Assembly: GCF_029813775.1 (NCBI RefSeq)
Contig: NZ_JARVKW010000047.1
Span: 1 to 53,217 of the forward strand
DNA: 53,217 nt
Direction of reading: 5' to 3'
DNA from: Streptomyces sp. DH24
Lineage (GTDB): Bacteria > Actinomycetota > Actinomycetes > Streptomycetales > Streptomycetaceae
The position numbers and the translations under genes were made by a program. Under the pieces are notes generated by a model. The model saw only the letters and a list, made by a program, of their open reading frames with translations. It was not told where the DNA came from and ran no database searches. Shown piece by piece: positions 1 to 8,924 of this stretch. The first letter of the stretch is position 1; each line of letters begins with the position of its first letter.

Positions 1-100
1 ATGGTCCTGGCGGCGGCCCACCCCCGGGAGATCCGTCGTCCCAGGCCGTCGTTCGTGCGCCGCGTCGAGTTGCCGTCGCGGCGCAGTCACCCGGCCGCCG

Positions 101-1417
101 TCACGGCCGGTGTGCCGTCCGGTGGGCCGCGGCGGACCCCGGCCCGCCCAGCGTGCAGCAGATCAGCAGGGCCGCCGTCGCCGCGGCGACCGGGACGCCG
201 TATCCGGCGGTGGCCGACACGTGCTCCGCGGTCCAGCCGCCGGCCGCGCTGCCGCACGCGATGCCGCCCAGCAGACCGGTGACCGCGAGCGTCATGCCCT
301 CGTTGAGGCGGCCCTCGGGGGTGCGGCGCTGGACCAGCGTCATCGTGGTGACCATGGTCGGCGCGGTCGCCATCCCGGCGAGCAGCAGCGCGCCCGCCAC
401 CAGCGGCAGCGAGCCGGTGAGGGACGCCGCGAGCAGCGGCAGCGTCAGCAGCGCCGCCATCGCCGCGACACACCACGGCAGCCGGGACTCGACGGGCCCG
501 GCCGGGCGGACGGCGCCGTACAGCAGCCCGGCCGCGCAGGAACCGGCCGCCTGGAGCGCGAGCACCGCACCCGCCGCCGTACGGTGCCCCTGCGCGTCCG
601 CGAACGCGATCGTCACGACCTCCATCGCGCCGAACACCGCGCCCGTCGCCAGGCACACCGCCAGCAGCGACGGCATGCCGGGCGCGCGCAGCGGCGACCT
701 CGCGGGCGTGCGCCGGTGCGCGGGTGGCTCGGTGGAGCGCTGCGCCGCGAACAGCAGGACGCCGGTCAGCAGCAGCACGGTGCCGACGAGGGTGCCCGCC
801 TCCGGGAAGAACGTCCCGCACAGGAACGCCGCGAGAACCGGGCCCAGCATGAAGCACAGCTCGTCCGCCGCCTGCTCGAAGGAGTTCGCGGTGTGCCGCG
901 CCTCGCTGTCCTCGCCGAGCAGGTGGGCCCAGCGGGCCCGGGACATGCCGCCGGTGTTGGGCGTCGTGGCGGTGGCGGCGTAGGCGGCGAACAACGTCCA
1001 GTCCGGGGCGCCGTGGCGCACGCACAGCAGCAGGGCGAGCGAGCCGCACACGGCGATCACCGTGGCCGGCACGGCGATGCGGGCCTGCCCGTACCGGTCG
1101 ACGAGCCGCGCGGTCCAGGGCGCGACCACCGCGGTCGCCGCGAGACCGGTCGCGGTGACGGCGCCCGCGAGGGCGTACGAGCCGCGCCCCCCGGCGATCA
1201 TCATGACGGCGCTCACGCTGAACATGCCCATCGGCAGGCGGGCTATCAGGTTCCCGAGCGTGAAGGCGCGGGCGCCGGGATGGCGGAAGAGGCGGCGGTA
1301 GGGGCCGGGCGGGCGGGGCGGCCCGCCGCGCGGGTTGAAGTCGGCGGCGACGAGACTGTCGCCGGTGACGGTGAGCAGGGGAGCTTTCCGGGACGTGGGA
1401 GAAGGCGGCTGCGGCAT
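101..1417 (-). CDS. MFS-type transporter
   Basis: A 438-residue polytopic membrane protein with about 12 hydrophobic segments, basic loops between them, and the look of a major facilitator (drug or metabolite efflux) protein. A loop motif near residues 80-90 (LVDRYGQAR) resembles the MFS cytoplasmic loop 2-3 signature. I chose the ATG at 1417 because a GGTGGAG ribosome site lies just before it; a longer reading to 1480 has no such site. It is divergent from the LysR-type gene starting at 1543, so that regulator probably controls it. The substrate cannot be told from sequence. The family assignment is firm and the role is inferred. Confidence 0.88.
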   Translation of the reverse strand: MPQPPSPTSRKAPLLTVTGDSLVAADFNPRGGPPRPPGPYRRLFRHPGARAFTLGNLIARLPMGMFSVSAVMMIAGGRGSYALAGAVTATGLAATAVVAPWTARLVDRYGQARIAVPATVIAVCGSLALLLCVRHGAPDWTLFAAYAATATTPNTGGMSRARWAHLLGEDSEARHTANSFEQAADELCFMLGPVLAAFLCGTFFPEAGTLVGTVLLLTGVLLFAAQRSTEPPAHRRTPARSPLRAPGMPSLLAVCLATGAVFGAMEVVTIAFADAQGHRTAAGAVLALQAAGSCAAGLLYGAVRPAGPVESRLPWCVAAMAALLTLPLLAASLTGSLPLVAGALLLAGMATAPTMVTTMTLVQRRTPEGRLNEGMTLAVTGLLGGIACGSAAGGWTAEHVSATAGYGVPVAAATAALLICCTLGGPGSAAAHRTAHRP

Positions 1418-1530
1418 GGCTCCACCGTCGCCCCGCGGTGATCGGCGGGTCCAACACCTGCTCGGCGGCCATTGACGCACCTGTGTGGTGAATCCGGGCC
1501 GTCCCGGTACGCACTCACGCGCCCGCGATG

Positions 1531-1536
1531 TAGATT
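1531..1536 (+). promoter_or_regulatory. -10 hexamer TAGATT of a leaderless LysR gene
   Basis: TAGATT fits the Streptomyces TANNNT -10 consensus and is followed by six bases and then the GTG start at 1543. No ribosome site precedes that start, so the transcript probably begins at or next to the start codon. No clear -35 is visible. Confidence 0.55.
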
Positions 1537-1542
1537 CACCCG

Positions 1543-2511
1543 GTGCCCGCCCCCGCCCACCTCGACCCCCGCCTGCTGCGGTCCTTCCTCGCCGTCGCCG
1601 AGGAACTCCACTTCACCCGTGCCGCGGCCCGCCTCTACGTCGCCCAGCAGGCGCTCAGCCGGGACATCCGGCGGCTGGAGCGGGAACTCGGCGTCGACCT
1701 CTTCGTCCGCACCACCCGGCAGGTCACGCTGACCGACGACGGCGAACGCCTCCTGCCGTACGCGCGCCGCGCGCTCCAGGCCCAGGACGAACTGCTCGCC
1801 GCCTTCGGCCAGGCCCGCCCGCTGCTCGTCGACCTGAACTCGCCGGGCCTGAACACCGGCCGCCGCGTCCTGCTCCGGGCCCGCGAACTGGCCCCCGAGC
1901 ACGAACTGATGGCCCGCTACGAGAGCGGCCTGACGTACGCCGCCGGGGAACTGATCGCCGGCCGCCTCGACGCGACGTTCGGCCGCTTCGCCGGACTGGA
2001 CCCGGCGCTGCGGGCCGGCCTGGACCACCAGCCCGTGCGCTACGAGCCGATGGCCGTCGTCCTGCCCGAGGACCACCGGCTGGCCGGGCTGGCCGAAGTG
2101 CCCCTCGCCGCCCTCGCGGGGGAGTCCGTGTACGCGGGTGCCGGCAATCCCCGTACCCCCGAGTGGACCGACCTCGCGGGCCGGCTGTTCGAGGGGCGGG
2201 GGATACGCATCGCGCCACCCATGCCGCTCGCGATCGGGGAGGAGGAGTTCCAGCGCATCATGGCGAAAACCCGGCACCCGGTCCTCGCCGTGCGGGACTT
2301 CCCGCCCATGCCGGCATCGGTGGTGCGGCCCCTGGTCGACCCCGTGCCGCTGTCACCCGTCTCCCTGGTGTGGCGAAGGCGACTCTCGCACCCCGCGCTC
2401 GACGCCCTGCGCAGGGCTGCGGCCCAGGTCAGCGCGGATGAGGGGTGGTTGCGCAGGCCGCCGGAGGGATGGCTGCCGGCCGACGACGAGGACGTCATGA
2501 CGACCGGCTGA
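1543..2511 (+). CDS. LysR family transcriptional regulator
   Basis: 322 residues, normal for the family. Residues about 6-65 form the LysR winged helix-turn-helix (HLDPRLLRSFLAVAEELHF, then AAARLYVAQQALSRDIRRLE, then TDDGERLLPYARRAL), followed by a substrate-binding-protein-like effector domain to about residue 295. The GTG start at 1543 sits six bases after a TAGATT hexamer with no Shine-Dalgarno, suggesting a leaderless mRNA. It is divergent from the MFS gene at 101-1417, the classical LysR arrangement in which the regulator controls its neighbour and itself from the 125-base gap. The effector is unknown. Confidence 0.93.
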   Translation: MPAPAHLDPRLLRSFLAVAEELHFTRAAARLYVAQQALSRDIRRLERELGVDLFVRTTRQVTLTDDGERLLPYARRALQAQDELLAAFGQARPLLVDLNSPGLNTGRRVLLRARELAPEHELMARYESGLTYAAGELIAGRLDATFGRFAGLDPALRAGLDHQPVRYEPMAVVLPEDHRLAGLAEVPLAALAGESVYAGAGNPRTPEWTDLAGRLFEGRGIRIAPPMPLAIGEEEFQRIMAKTRHPVLAVRDFPPMPASVVRPLVDPVPLSPVSLVWRRRLSHPALDALRRAAAQVSADEGWLRRPPEGWLPADDEDVMTTG

Positions 2512-2693
2512 GACCGTTATGTCGTTTCAGGGCTGACACACGGCAACCACACTTCCTCCGCGTGCGCTACATTCTTGGCCTGAGCACGGTGTGATAAAGG
2601 GGGCGTTCGATCCGGGTGGGGGCCCGGGGGCGATCGACGGGTGCTCGGGGTCGTATGCGCACCCAGAACTGTCCCGTGGGGGGAATCGCGCGC

Positions 2694-4580
2694 GTGAACA
2701 ACTGGCGAGAAGACGCCCAGCCGGAGTGGCCCGTGGTCGCGTCCGCGACCCAGGAGCTGCCGGTGACGGGCGACGACGACACGGGCGCCATGACCACCCC
2801 GGCCTCCCCACAACCGCCCGGCCACCACACCGGCGCCCACCCCGGCACCACCCGCCCGGAAACCCTGCGCCGCAACGTCCGCTACCGGCTGACACCGCCC
2901 ACGGCCACCGACGAGACGGAGCTTTTGCCGCGGGCGGTTTGGCAGGGGGCGGAGCCGACACGGGCGGTTCCGCAGCAGGGGGATGCGGTGACGCGGGGGT
3001 TGGCCTCGCAGGCCGGTCCCACGCGGAGGTTTCCGCAGGCGGCGGGCGCGGCGCGGGGGTTCTCGTCCGAGGCGGAGCCTACGCGCGTGCTCCCGCAGCA
3101 GGGGGATGCGGCAGCCCGAGGGCCGGCGTCGCAGGCCGGTCCCGCGCGGGGATTCCCGCAGGCGGCAGGCGCGGCACGGGCGTTCCCGTCCGAGGCGGAC
3201 TCCACGCGGAGGTTTCCGCAGGCGGCGGGCGCGGCGCGGGGGTTCTCGTCCGAGGCGGAGCCTACGCGCGTGCTCCCGCAGCAGGGGGATGCGGCGGCCC
3301 GGGGGCCGGCCTCGCAGGCTGACCCCGCGCGGGGATTCCCGCAGGCGGCAGGCGCGGCACGGGCGTTCCCGTCCGAGGCGGACTCCACGCGGGCGTTCCC
3401 GCAGCAGGGGGATGCGGCAGCCCGAGGGCCGGCGTCGCAGGCCGGTCCCGCGCGGGGATTCCCTCAGGCGGCAGGCGCGGCGCGGGCATTCCCGTCCGAG
3501 GCGGACTCCACGCGGGCGTTCCCGCAGCAGGGGGATGCGGCAGCCCGAGGGCCGGCGTCGCAGGCCGGTCCCGCGCAGGCATTCCCTCAGGCGGCAGGCG
3601 CGGCGCGGGCCTTCCCGTCCGAGGTGGCCCCCACGCCCGCGTTCCCGCAGCAGGCGGATGCCGTGACGCAGGGCTTGCCGTCCCGCGCGGAGCAGACGTG
3701 GGTGTTCCCGCAGCAGGCGGGCGGGGGGCCGGGGTTCGGCTCTTGGCCGGGCAGTGGGCCGGGGGGCGGCCATGGGAGCGGCGCCGGGCAGGCGTCCCGG
3801 GCCGCCGCGCCCCGTGACTCCTGGCCGCCGGACTCCGACCGCGCCGGGCACGACCCCACCGTCGACCCGCACGAGGTCACCGTGCAGTTGGACGCGGTGC
3901 AGCTCGGCGACGGGCTGATACGGCGGGCCGCGAGCGCCGCCGGCGGCCAGGACGTCTCGGACGGGCCGGTGTTCGTGGACGCGTCCGGCCGCCGCAGCCG
4001 CCACTTCCGCCGCTTCGGCATGGCCGTGGCCGTCGCCTGTGCGGTCTACGCCGTCGTCATCGTCGCGACCCTGCTGTCCGGCAGCTCCGACGCGCCCTGG
4101 CTGCCCGTCCCCGGCCAGAAGGACGAACAGCCCGCGGGCCAGGTCGACACCACCCCGCTGCCCACCGCGTCGGCACAGCCCACCGGCACCGGCAGCCCCG
4201 AGCCGGACTCCTCGGCCCCGCCCGGCGACAGCACGTCCCCGCTGCCCGGCACCGGCGCCACCGGCGCCCCGGCCACCCCCGACGGGCCGGGCACGAGCAT
4301 CGAGCCGCAGCCGGCCGAGACGCGGACCACCTCCCGGCCGGGCACCGGCGGCGGCGCCGACCCTGCCCCGACGAAGACCACGCCCCCGCCGGACACCGAC
4401 CCCGAGCCGGTGTCCACGCCGACCGGGCCCACGGCCCGCCCGACGGAGACCGCCGGCAACGGCGCCCCGGCCGTCGCCGACACCGTCGCCGCCGGACCGG
4501 GCGACCCCGCACCCGTCGCCGCGAGCTCCCGCGAGGAGCAGGGCGCCCTTTCCTCCCCGTCCCCGGAGTACGACCTCTGA
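2694..4580 (+). CDS. repeat-rich single-pass membrane protein (unknown function)
   Basis: 628 residues from the GTG at 2694, which follows a GGGGGGA ribosome site; longer in-frame readings begin at ATG 2655 or GTG 2616. It has three parts. Residues 1-110 are polar. Residues about 112-343 are a tandem repeat of blocks such as FPQAAGAARA, FPSEADSTRA, FPQQGDAAARG and PASQAGPARG. Then comes a linker and one transmembrane helix at about residues 442-462, preceded by basic residues (RRSRHFRR). The last 160 residues are a Pro/Thr/Ser-rich tail, presumably outside the cell. Its stop overlaps the next gene's ATG (TGATG), so it is translationally coupled to the deacetylase-glycosyltransferase. I recognise no enzyme domain; a scaffold or regulator of the polysaccharide machine is a guess. 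Confidence 0.82.
   Translation: MNNWREDAQPEWPVVASATQELPVTGDDDTGAMTTPASPQPPGHHTGAHPGTTRPETLRRNVRYRLTPPTATDETELLPRAVWQGAEPTRAVPQQGDAVTRGLASQAGPTRRFPQAAGAARGFSSEAEPTRVLPQQGDAAARGPASQAGPARGFPQAAGAARAFPSEADSTRRFPQAAGAARGFSSEAEPTRVLPQQGDAAARGPASQADPARGFPQAAGAARAFPSEADSTRAFPQQGDAAARGPASQAGPARGFPQAAGAARAFPSEADSTRAFPQQGDAAARGPASQAGPAQAFPQAAGAARAFPSEVAPTPAFPQQADAVTQGLPSRAEQTWVFPQQAGGGPGFGSWPGSGPGGGHGSGAGQASRAAAPRDSWPPDSDRAGHDPTVDPHEVTVQLDAVQLGDGLIRRAASAAGGQDVSDGPVFVDASGRRSRHFRRFGMAVAVACAVYAVVIVATLLSGSSDAPWLPVPGQKDEQPAGQVDTTPLPTASAQPTGTGSPEPDSSAPPGDSTSPLPGTGATGAPATPDGPGTSIEPQPAETRTTSRPGTGGGADPAPTKTTPPPDTDPEPVSTPTGPTARPTETAGNGAPAVADTVAAGPGDPAPVAASSREEQGALSSPSPEYDL
3028..3720 (+). repeat. nested in-frame tandem repeats (183-bp and 123-bp periods)
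   Basis: The segment beginning GGTTTCCGCAGGCGG at 3028 recurs at 3211, a period of 183 bases (61 codons). The segment beginning GGGCGTTCCCGC at 3391 recurs at 3514, a period of 123 bases (41 codons). Both periods are built from the same blocks of about 10 residues. The copies are nearly identical at nucleotide level, which points to recent duplication and likely length variation between strains. All periods are multiples of three, so the reading frame is kept. Confidence 0.85.
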
Positions 4581-6772
4581 TGGCATCCCGCACCAACCGC
4601 CACAGGCGCGCGACCGGCGCCCGTGGCGGCCCCCGGCGCCGCCGCGTGCCGATGCGCTTCCTGCTGCCCGCGCTCGTCCTCGTCGCCCTGGCGGCGATGC
4701 TGATGCTGCGCGGCTACGTGCACAGCGAGATACTCGCCGACCACCGCGTCCGCCCGCCCGCCGCCACCGACCGGGTGCCGCAGCGCATCCTCGACGGCGG
4801 CCCGGTCATCGACACCCGCGGCGGCCGTACCGACACCCTGCGCGTGCCCGACCACCGGCTCGTCCTCACCTTCGACGACGGCCCGGACCCCGTCTGGACC
4901 CCGAAGGTCCTGGACGTACTGAAGAAGCACGACGCGCACGCCGTCTTCTTCGTCACCGGCACCATGGCCTCGCGCTACCCGGACCTGGTCAGGCGCATGG
5001 TCGACGAGGGTCACGAGATCGGTCTGCACACCTTCAACCACCCCGACCTCTCCTACCAGTCGACCAAGCGCATCGACTGGGAGCTGTCGCAGAACCAGCT
5101 CGCCATCACCGGCGCCGCCGGCATCCGCACCTCCCTCTTCCGGCCGCCGTACTCGTCGTTCTCCGCCGCCATGGACAACGCGACCTGGCCGGTCACCCAG
5201 TACATCGGCTCGCGCGGCTACATCACCGTCGTCAACAACACCGACAGCGAGGACTGGCGGCGGCCCGGCGTCGACGAGATCGTCCGCCGCGCCACGCCCA
5301 AGGACGGCAAGGGCGCCATCGTCCTGATGCACGACTCCGGCGGCGAGCGCAGCCAGACGGTCGCGGCACTCGACCGGATGCTGCCCGACCTGCGGGCCGA
5401 CGGCTACGAGTTCGACAACCTCACCGAGGCCCTGGACGCGCCCAGCGCGCACAGCGCCGTCGCGGGTGTCGACCTGTGGAAGGGCAAGGCGTGGATCTTC
5501 CTGGTCCAGGCCTCGGAGCGGATCACCGACGGCCTGGTGGCCGGCCTCGCGGTCATCGGCTCACTCGTCATCGGCCGCTTCCTGCTGATGCTCCTGCTCT
5601 CCGGCGCGCACGCCCGCCGGGTGCGCCGCCCCGGCTTCCGCTGGGGACCGCCGGTGACTGAACCGGTGTCGGTGCTGGTCCCGGCGTACAACGAGGCCAA
5701 GTGCATCGAGAACACCGTCCGTTCGCTGATGGCGAGCGAGCACCCGGTCGAGATCGTCGTCGTGGACGACGGTTCCACGGACGGCACGGCCCGCATCGTG
5801 GAGGCGATGGGCCTGCCGAACGTCCGCGTCGTCCGCCAGCTGAACGCGGGCAAACCGGCGGCCCTCAACCGCGGCCTCGCCAACGCCCGCCACGACATCG
5901 TCGTGATGATGGACGGCGACACGGTCTTCGAGCCGTCCACGGTCCGCGAACTCGTCCAGCCCTTCGGCGACCCGCGCGTCGGCGCCGTCGCCGGCAACGC
6001 GAAGGTCGGCAACAAGAACAGCCTGATCGGCGCGTGGCAGCACATCGAGTACGTGATGGGCTTCAACCTCGACCGCCGCATGTACGACGTGCTGCGCTGC
6101 ATGCCGACGATCCCCGGCGCGGTCGGCGCCTTCCGCCGCACCGCCCTGGAGCGGGTCGGCGGCATGAGCGACGACACCCTCGCCGAGGACACCGACATCA
6201 CGATGGCCCTGCACCGCGACGGCTGGCGCGTGGTCTACGCGGAGAACGCCCGCGCCTGGACCGAGGCACCGGAGACCGTGCAGCAGCTGTGGTCCCAGCG
6301 CTACCGCTGGTCGTACGGCACCATGCAGGCCATCTGGAAGCACCGCAGGGCACTGGTCGAGCGCGGCCCGTCCGGCCGCTTCGGCCGCGTCGGCCTCCCC
6401 CTGGTCTCCCTCTTCATGGTCCTGGCCCCGCTCCTCGCGCCCCTGATCGACATCTTCCTGCTCTACGGCATCGTCTTCGGCCCGACGCGGAAGACGATCG
6501 TGGCCTGGCTTGGCGTCCTCGCGATCCAGGCGGTCTGCGCGGCCTACGCCTTCCGCCTGGACCGCGAACGCATGACCCACCTGATCTCCCTCCCGCTCCA
6601 GCAACTCCTCTACCGCCAGCTCATGTACGTGGTGCTGCTCCAGTCCTGGATCACGGCACTCACGGGCGGCCGGCTGCGGTGGCAGAAACTGCGGCGCACC
6701 GGAGTCGTGGAAGCACCCGGCGGCTCCGTCCCGAGCGCCCGGCCCAGCAGTGATCGGAGGCCCGTGGCATGA
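4580..6772 (+). CDS. bifunctional polysaccharide deacetylase / GT2 glycosyltransferase
   Basis: 730 residues. A signal-anchor helix at about residues 26-46 is followed by a NodB-type carbohydrate esterase 4 domain at about 90-290. This has the metal and catalytic motif TFDDGP (about 97-102), the metal-binding H150-x3-H154 and a downstream RPPYS motif. After a second hydrophobic stretch, a processive family-2 glycosyltransferase starts at about residue 363. It shows VDDGSTDGT, D445-x-D447, EDTD and Q573-R-Y-R-W577, the last typical of cellulose, chitin and hyaluronan synthase-like enzymes. Further membrane segments lie near 610-710. The fusion is likely to make and N-deacetylate a beta-linked (perhaps GlcNAc) polymer at the membrane; the polymer is inferred. 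It is coupled to both neighbours by overlapping stop and start codons. Confidence 0.94.
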   Translation: MASRTNRHRRATGARGGPRRRRVPMRFLLPALVLVALAAMLMLRGYVHSEILADHRVRPPAATDRVPQRILDGGPVIDTRGGRTDTLRVPDHRLVLTFDDGPDPVWTPKVLDVLKKHDAHAVFFVTGTMASRYPDLVRRMVDEGHEIGLHTFNHPDLSYQSTKRIDWELSQNQLAITGAAGIRTSLFRPPYSSFSAAMDNATWPVTQYIGSRGYITVVNNTDSEDWRRPGVDEIVRRATPKDGKGAIVLMHDSGGERSQTVAALDRMLPDLRADGYEFDNLTEALDAPSAHSAVAGVDLWKGKAWIFLVQASERITDGLVAGLAVIGSLVIGRFLLMLLLSGAHARRVRRPGFRWGPPVTEPVSVLVPAYNEAKCIENTVRSLMASEHPVEIVVVDDGSTDGTARIVEAMGLPNVRVVRQLNAGKPAALNRGLANARHDIVVMMDGDTVFEPSTVRELVQPFGDPRVGAVAGNAKVGNKNSLIGAWQHIEYVMGFNLDRRMYDVLRCMPTIPGAVGAFRRTALERVGGMSDDTLAEDTDITMALHRDGWRVVYAENARAWTEAPETVQQLWSQRYRWSYGTMQAIWKHRRALVERGPSGRFGRVGLPLVSLFMVLAPLLAPLIDIFLLYGIVFGPTRKTIVAWLGVLAIQAVCAAYAFRLDRERMTHLISLPLQQLLYRQLMYVVLLQSWITALTGGRLRWQKLRRTGVVEAPGGSVPSARPSSDRRPVA

Positions 6773-8022
6773 CCCACGGCCACACCACGGGCACGCCCCC
6801 GCGGGCCACGCCCGAACCCACCGCCGCCCCCGCGCCCACGGCGCCGAAGCCGGGCAGGGACCGCTACCTGGATGTGCTGCGCTCCATCGCCCTGGTCCGT
6901 GTGGTCGTGTACCACCTGTTCGGCTGGGCGTGGCTGACGGTGCTGTTCCCGTCGATGGGCGTGATGTTCGCGCTGGCCGGGTCACTGATGGCGCGCTCGC
7001 TGAAGCGCCCGGCGCTCGGCGTCGTCAAGAGCCGTGTCCGCCGGCTGCTGCCGCCGCTGTGGGCGTTCAGCGCGGTGGTGCTGGTGCTGATGTTCGCGGG
7101 CGGCTGGGACCCGGCGAAGGAGTCGTCCGACGGGCCCGCCTGGGGCCTGGTCGAGCTGCTCAACTACATCGTGCCGGTCGGCGCGCCGCCGTTCCCCTGG
7201 CACATCGGCTCCAAGTCGGGCCTGCTGGAGGACACCTGGGCGGTCCAGGCGGCCGGCCCGCTGTGGTACCTGCGCGCCTACCTGTGGTTCGTGGTGGCGT
7301 CCCCGCTGCTGCTGTGGGCGTTCCGCCGCGCCCCGTGGCCGACGCTGCTGGCCCCGCTGGCCCTGACGGCGGTCGTCGGCACGGACCTGGTGAGGATCCC
7401 GGGGGAGACGGGCAACGCGGTCACCGACTTCGCGGTCTACGCCGGCTGCTGGGTCCTGGGCTTCGCCCACCACGACGGCCTGTTGCAGCAGATCCCGCGC
7501 TATGTCGCCGTTTCCTGCGCGTCCTTGCTGATGGCCTTCGGGCTGTGGTGGGCGTCGGGCCATCTCGGCGCCGACGGCTGGGACCTGAACGACATCCCGC
7601 TGGCCCAGGCGACCTGGTCCTTCGGCTTCGTGGTGATCCTCCTCCAGTACGCACCGTCGTGGCGGGAACTGCCGGGCCGGCTGGCGAAGTGGGACAGGCT
7701 GGTGACGCTGTCCAACAACCGGGCGGTCACGATCTACCTGTGGCACAACCTGCTGATCATGGCCACGGTCCCGATCCTGGACCGGCTGTACGAGCTCCCG
7801 TTCATGCGGAGCGAGCGGGCGGTGGCGGCGCTGGACGCGACGTACATGCTGTGGATGTTCGCCCTCGTGTGGCCGCTGATCGGCCTGGCGATCGTCGCGG
7901 TCGGCTGGATCGAGGACGTGGCGGCGAAACGCGCGCCGCGCCTGTGGCCGAACGGCGTGAACGGCACGAAGGGCTCCAAGGGCTCCAAGGGCACGGACGG
8001 CAGGAGGCGGGCGGCGCGGTGA
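6769..8022 (+). CDS. acyltransferase family 3 membrane protein
   Basis: 417 residues with about ten hydrophobic helices, a conserved entry segment DRYLDVLRSIALVRVVVYHLFGW near residue 28, and the overall form of the acyltransferase-3/OafA family that O-acylates surface glycans and lipids. The first 25 residues are Pro/Thr-rich; the end is a short basic tail with KGSKGSKGSKG-like repeats. ATG at 6769 overlaps the stop of the deacetylase-glycosyltransferase gene (ATGA), so the two are one translation unit. By context it probably decorates the polymer made by its neighbour. The acyl donor and acceptor cannot be read from sequence. Confidence 0.9.
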   Translation: MTHGHTTGTPPRATPEPTAAPAPTAPKPGRDRYLDVLRSIALVRVVVYHLFGWAWLTVLFPSMGVMFALAGSLMARSLKRPALGVVKSRVRRLLPPLWAFSAVVLVLMFAGGWDPAKESSDGPAWGLVELLNYIVPVGAPPFPWHIGSKSGLLEDTWAVQAAGPLWYLRAYLWFVVASPLLLWAFRRAPWPTLLAPLALTAVVGTDLVRIPGETGNAVTDFAVYAGCWVLGFAHHDGLLQQIPRYVAVSCASLLMAFGLWWASGHLGADGWDLNDIPLAQATWSFGFVVILLQYAPSWRELPGRLAKWDRLVTLSNNRAVTIYLWHNLLIMATVPILDRLYELPFMRSERAVAALDATYMLWMFALVWPLIGLAIVAVGWIEDVAAKRAPRLWPNGVNGTKGSKGSKGTDGRRRAAR

Positions 8023-8074
8023 CGCCGGGCCGCCCGGCGGGACGCGCCGCCCCCGCCCGGGGAACGGCGCGTCC
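8023..8074. terminator. two hairpins between convergent genes
   Basis: CGCCGGG-CCG-CCCGGCG lies at 8023-8039, and a perfect 10-bp stem GGACGCGCCG / CGGCGCGTCC spans 8040-8049 and 8065-8074. Neither is followed by a T tract, which is common in high-GC actinobacteria. The position between the acyltransferase (+) and the phospholipase (-) suits a bidirectional terminator. Confidence 0.6.
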
Positions 8075-8083
8075 GTCCGTTGC

Positions 8084-8536
8084 TCAGCCGAAGGCGCGGA
8101 CGGCCTGGTAGTACGTCCAGGCCGTGCTGTTGCAGGAGGTCTTGGTGCCGCCGGAGTAGCGGTTGCACACGCGCTTGAGGTCCTCGTAGAACGCGCTGTC
8201 GATGCGGGACTTGTTGGCGGAGAAGGCGCCGATCTCCTTGTAGTTGCGGTAGCCGAAGTCGTGCCGCTGACAGGCCTTCTGGAAGGGGAAGCCGAAGGGG
8301 TTGTCGGGGGAGGAGCTGCAGTAGTCGGTCGACCAGTTGAAGGCGTAGGCCGACCAGGCGCCGCGGTTGGCCTCGGCGGAGGCCCAGGCGTTGTAGCTCG
8401 TCGCGCTGGTCTGGGTCCAGCCGGCGAGGACCTGGGCCTTGTCGGCCGGGACGGCGGTGGCGGCGGAGGCGGTGGCGAGGACGGTCGCCGTGGTGATGCC
8501 GGCGGCGACCAGACCCTTGAGAGCGGTGCGGGGCAT
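8084..8536 (-). CDS. secreted prokaryotic phospholipase A2
   Basis: 150 residues. ATG at 8536 follows a GAGGAG ribosome site. The N-terminus MPRTALKGLVAAGITTATVLATASAATA is a classic Sec signal peptide with a likely cut after about residue 28. The mature part carries the catalytic helix motif CQRHDFGYRNY, in which the His-Asp pair does the chemistry, an upstream DYCSSSPDNPFGF segment and four cysteines able to form two disulfides. Length and layout match the S. violaceoruber-type calcium-dependent phospholipase A2, which cleaves the sn-2 acyl chain of phospholipids outside the cell. It stands alone, convergent with the acyltransferase gene. Confidence 0.93.
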   Translation of the reverse strand: MPRTALKGLVAAGITTATVLATASAATAVPADKAQVLAGWTQTSATSYNAWASAEANRGAWSAYAFNWSTDYCSSSPDNPFGFPFQKACQRHDFGYRNYKEIGAFSANKSRIDSAFYEDLKRVCNRYSGGTKTSCNSTAWTYYQAVRAFG

Positions 8537-8924
8537 GGGACTCCTCAAGTAGGTGCACCGGGGGTGGCGGTGCACGGTCTGGGGGACCAACTCCCGCCGG
8601 GTACACGCGAGTTGGTTCCGAAGTCGCGCCGACGCTATGCGCGTAGCGCGGCGCAGCAGGAACTTTCTCTTGACATGAACCTGAAAACAAGAGGGCGTGC
8701 AGTTCCATGCAGACCCCGTTGGTCCCGGGGGTCACAGCTGTCTCAGGAGTCCCACCAGCACCTTTGGGTTGGACCGGTACCGGGTCCGGCCGGTCTCGCG
8801 GGCTTCCGCTTCGAGCGGGCCTTGAGTCCCGCCCGCCCCGCCGTCCCCCCACCCGGCCCCCGTAAAGTTCTCCGGGCAGCACACATCCCCCGCGCGCCTC
8901 CGCGGGGACGAGTGAGGAGCAGAC
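8537..8924. other. 388-base intergenic region between divergent phospholipase and nadE
   Basis: No gene seen. It holds inverted repeats GTGCACC / GGTGCAC near 8554-8577 and CCAACTC / GAGTTGG near 8588-8616 in the phospholipase leader. A perfect TTGACA in the top strand near 8672 lies inside a CTTGACATGAACC segment flanked by CTCTTG / CAAGAG, without an obvious -10. A TAAAGT hexamer at 8863-8868 could be the nadE -10. The nadE ribosome site GAGGAG is at 8914-8919. Confidence 0.4.

Noticed and set aside
1..282. A plus-strand ORF at the window edge
   Set aside because: It overlaps the end of the MFS gene antisense and has no domain. Bases 1-100 may belong to a neighbouring gene that cannot be judged.
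3028..3720. A CRISPR array
   Set aside because: The repeats are in-frame coding units, with no constant spacer length and no cas genes.
2517..4586. A minus-strand open frame of 689 codons with repeats
   Set aside because: It is the mirror of the in-frame repeats of the real plus-strand gene, with no ribosome site or domain.
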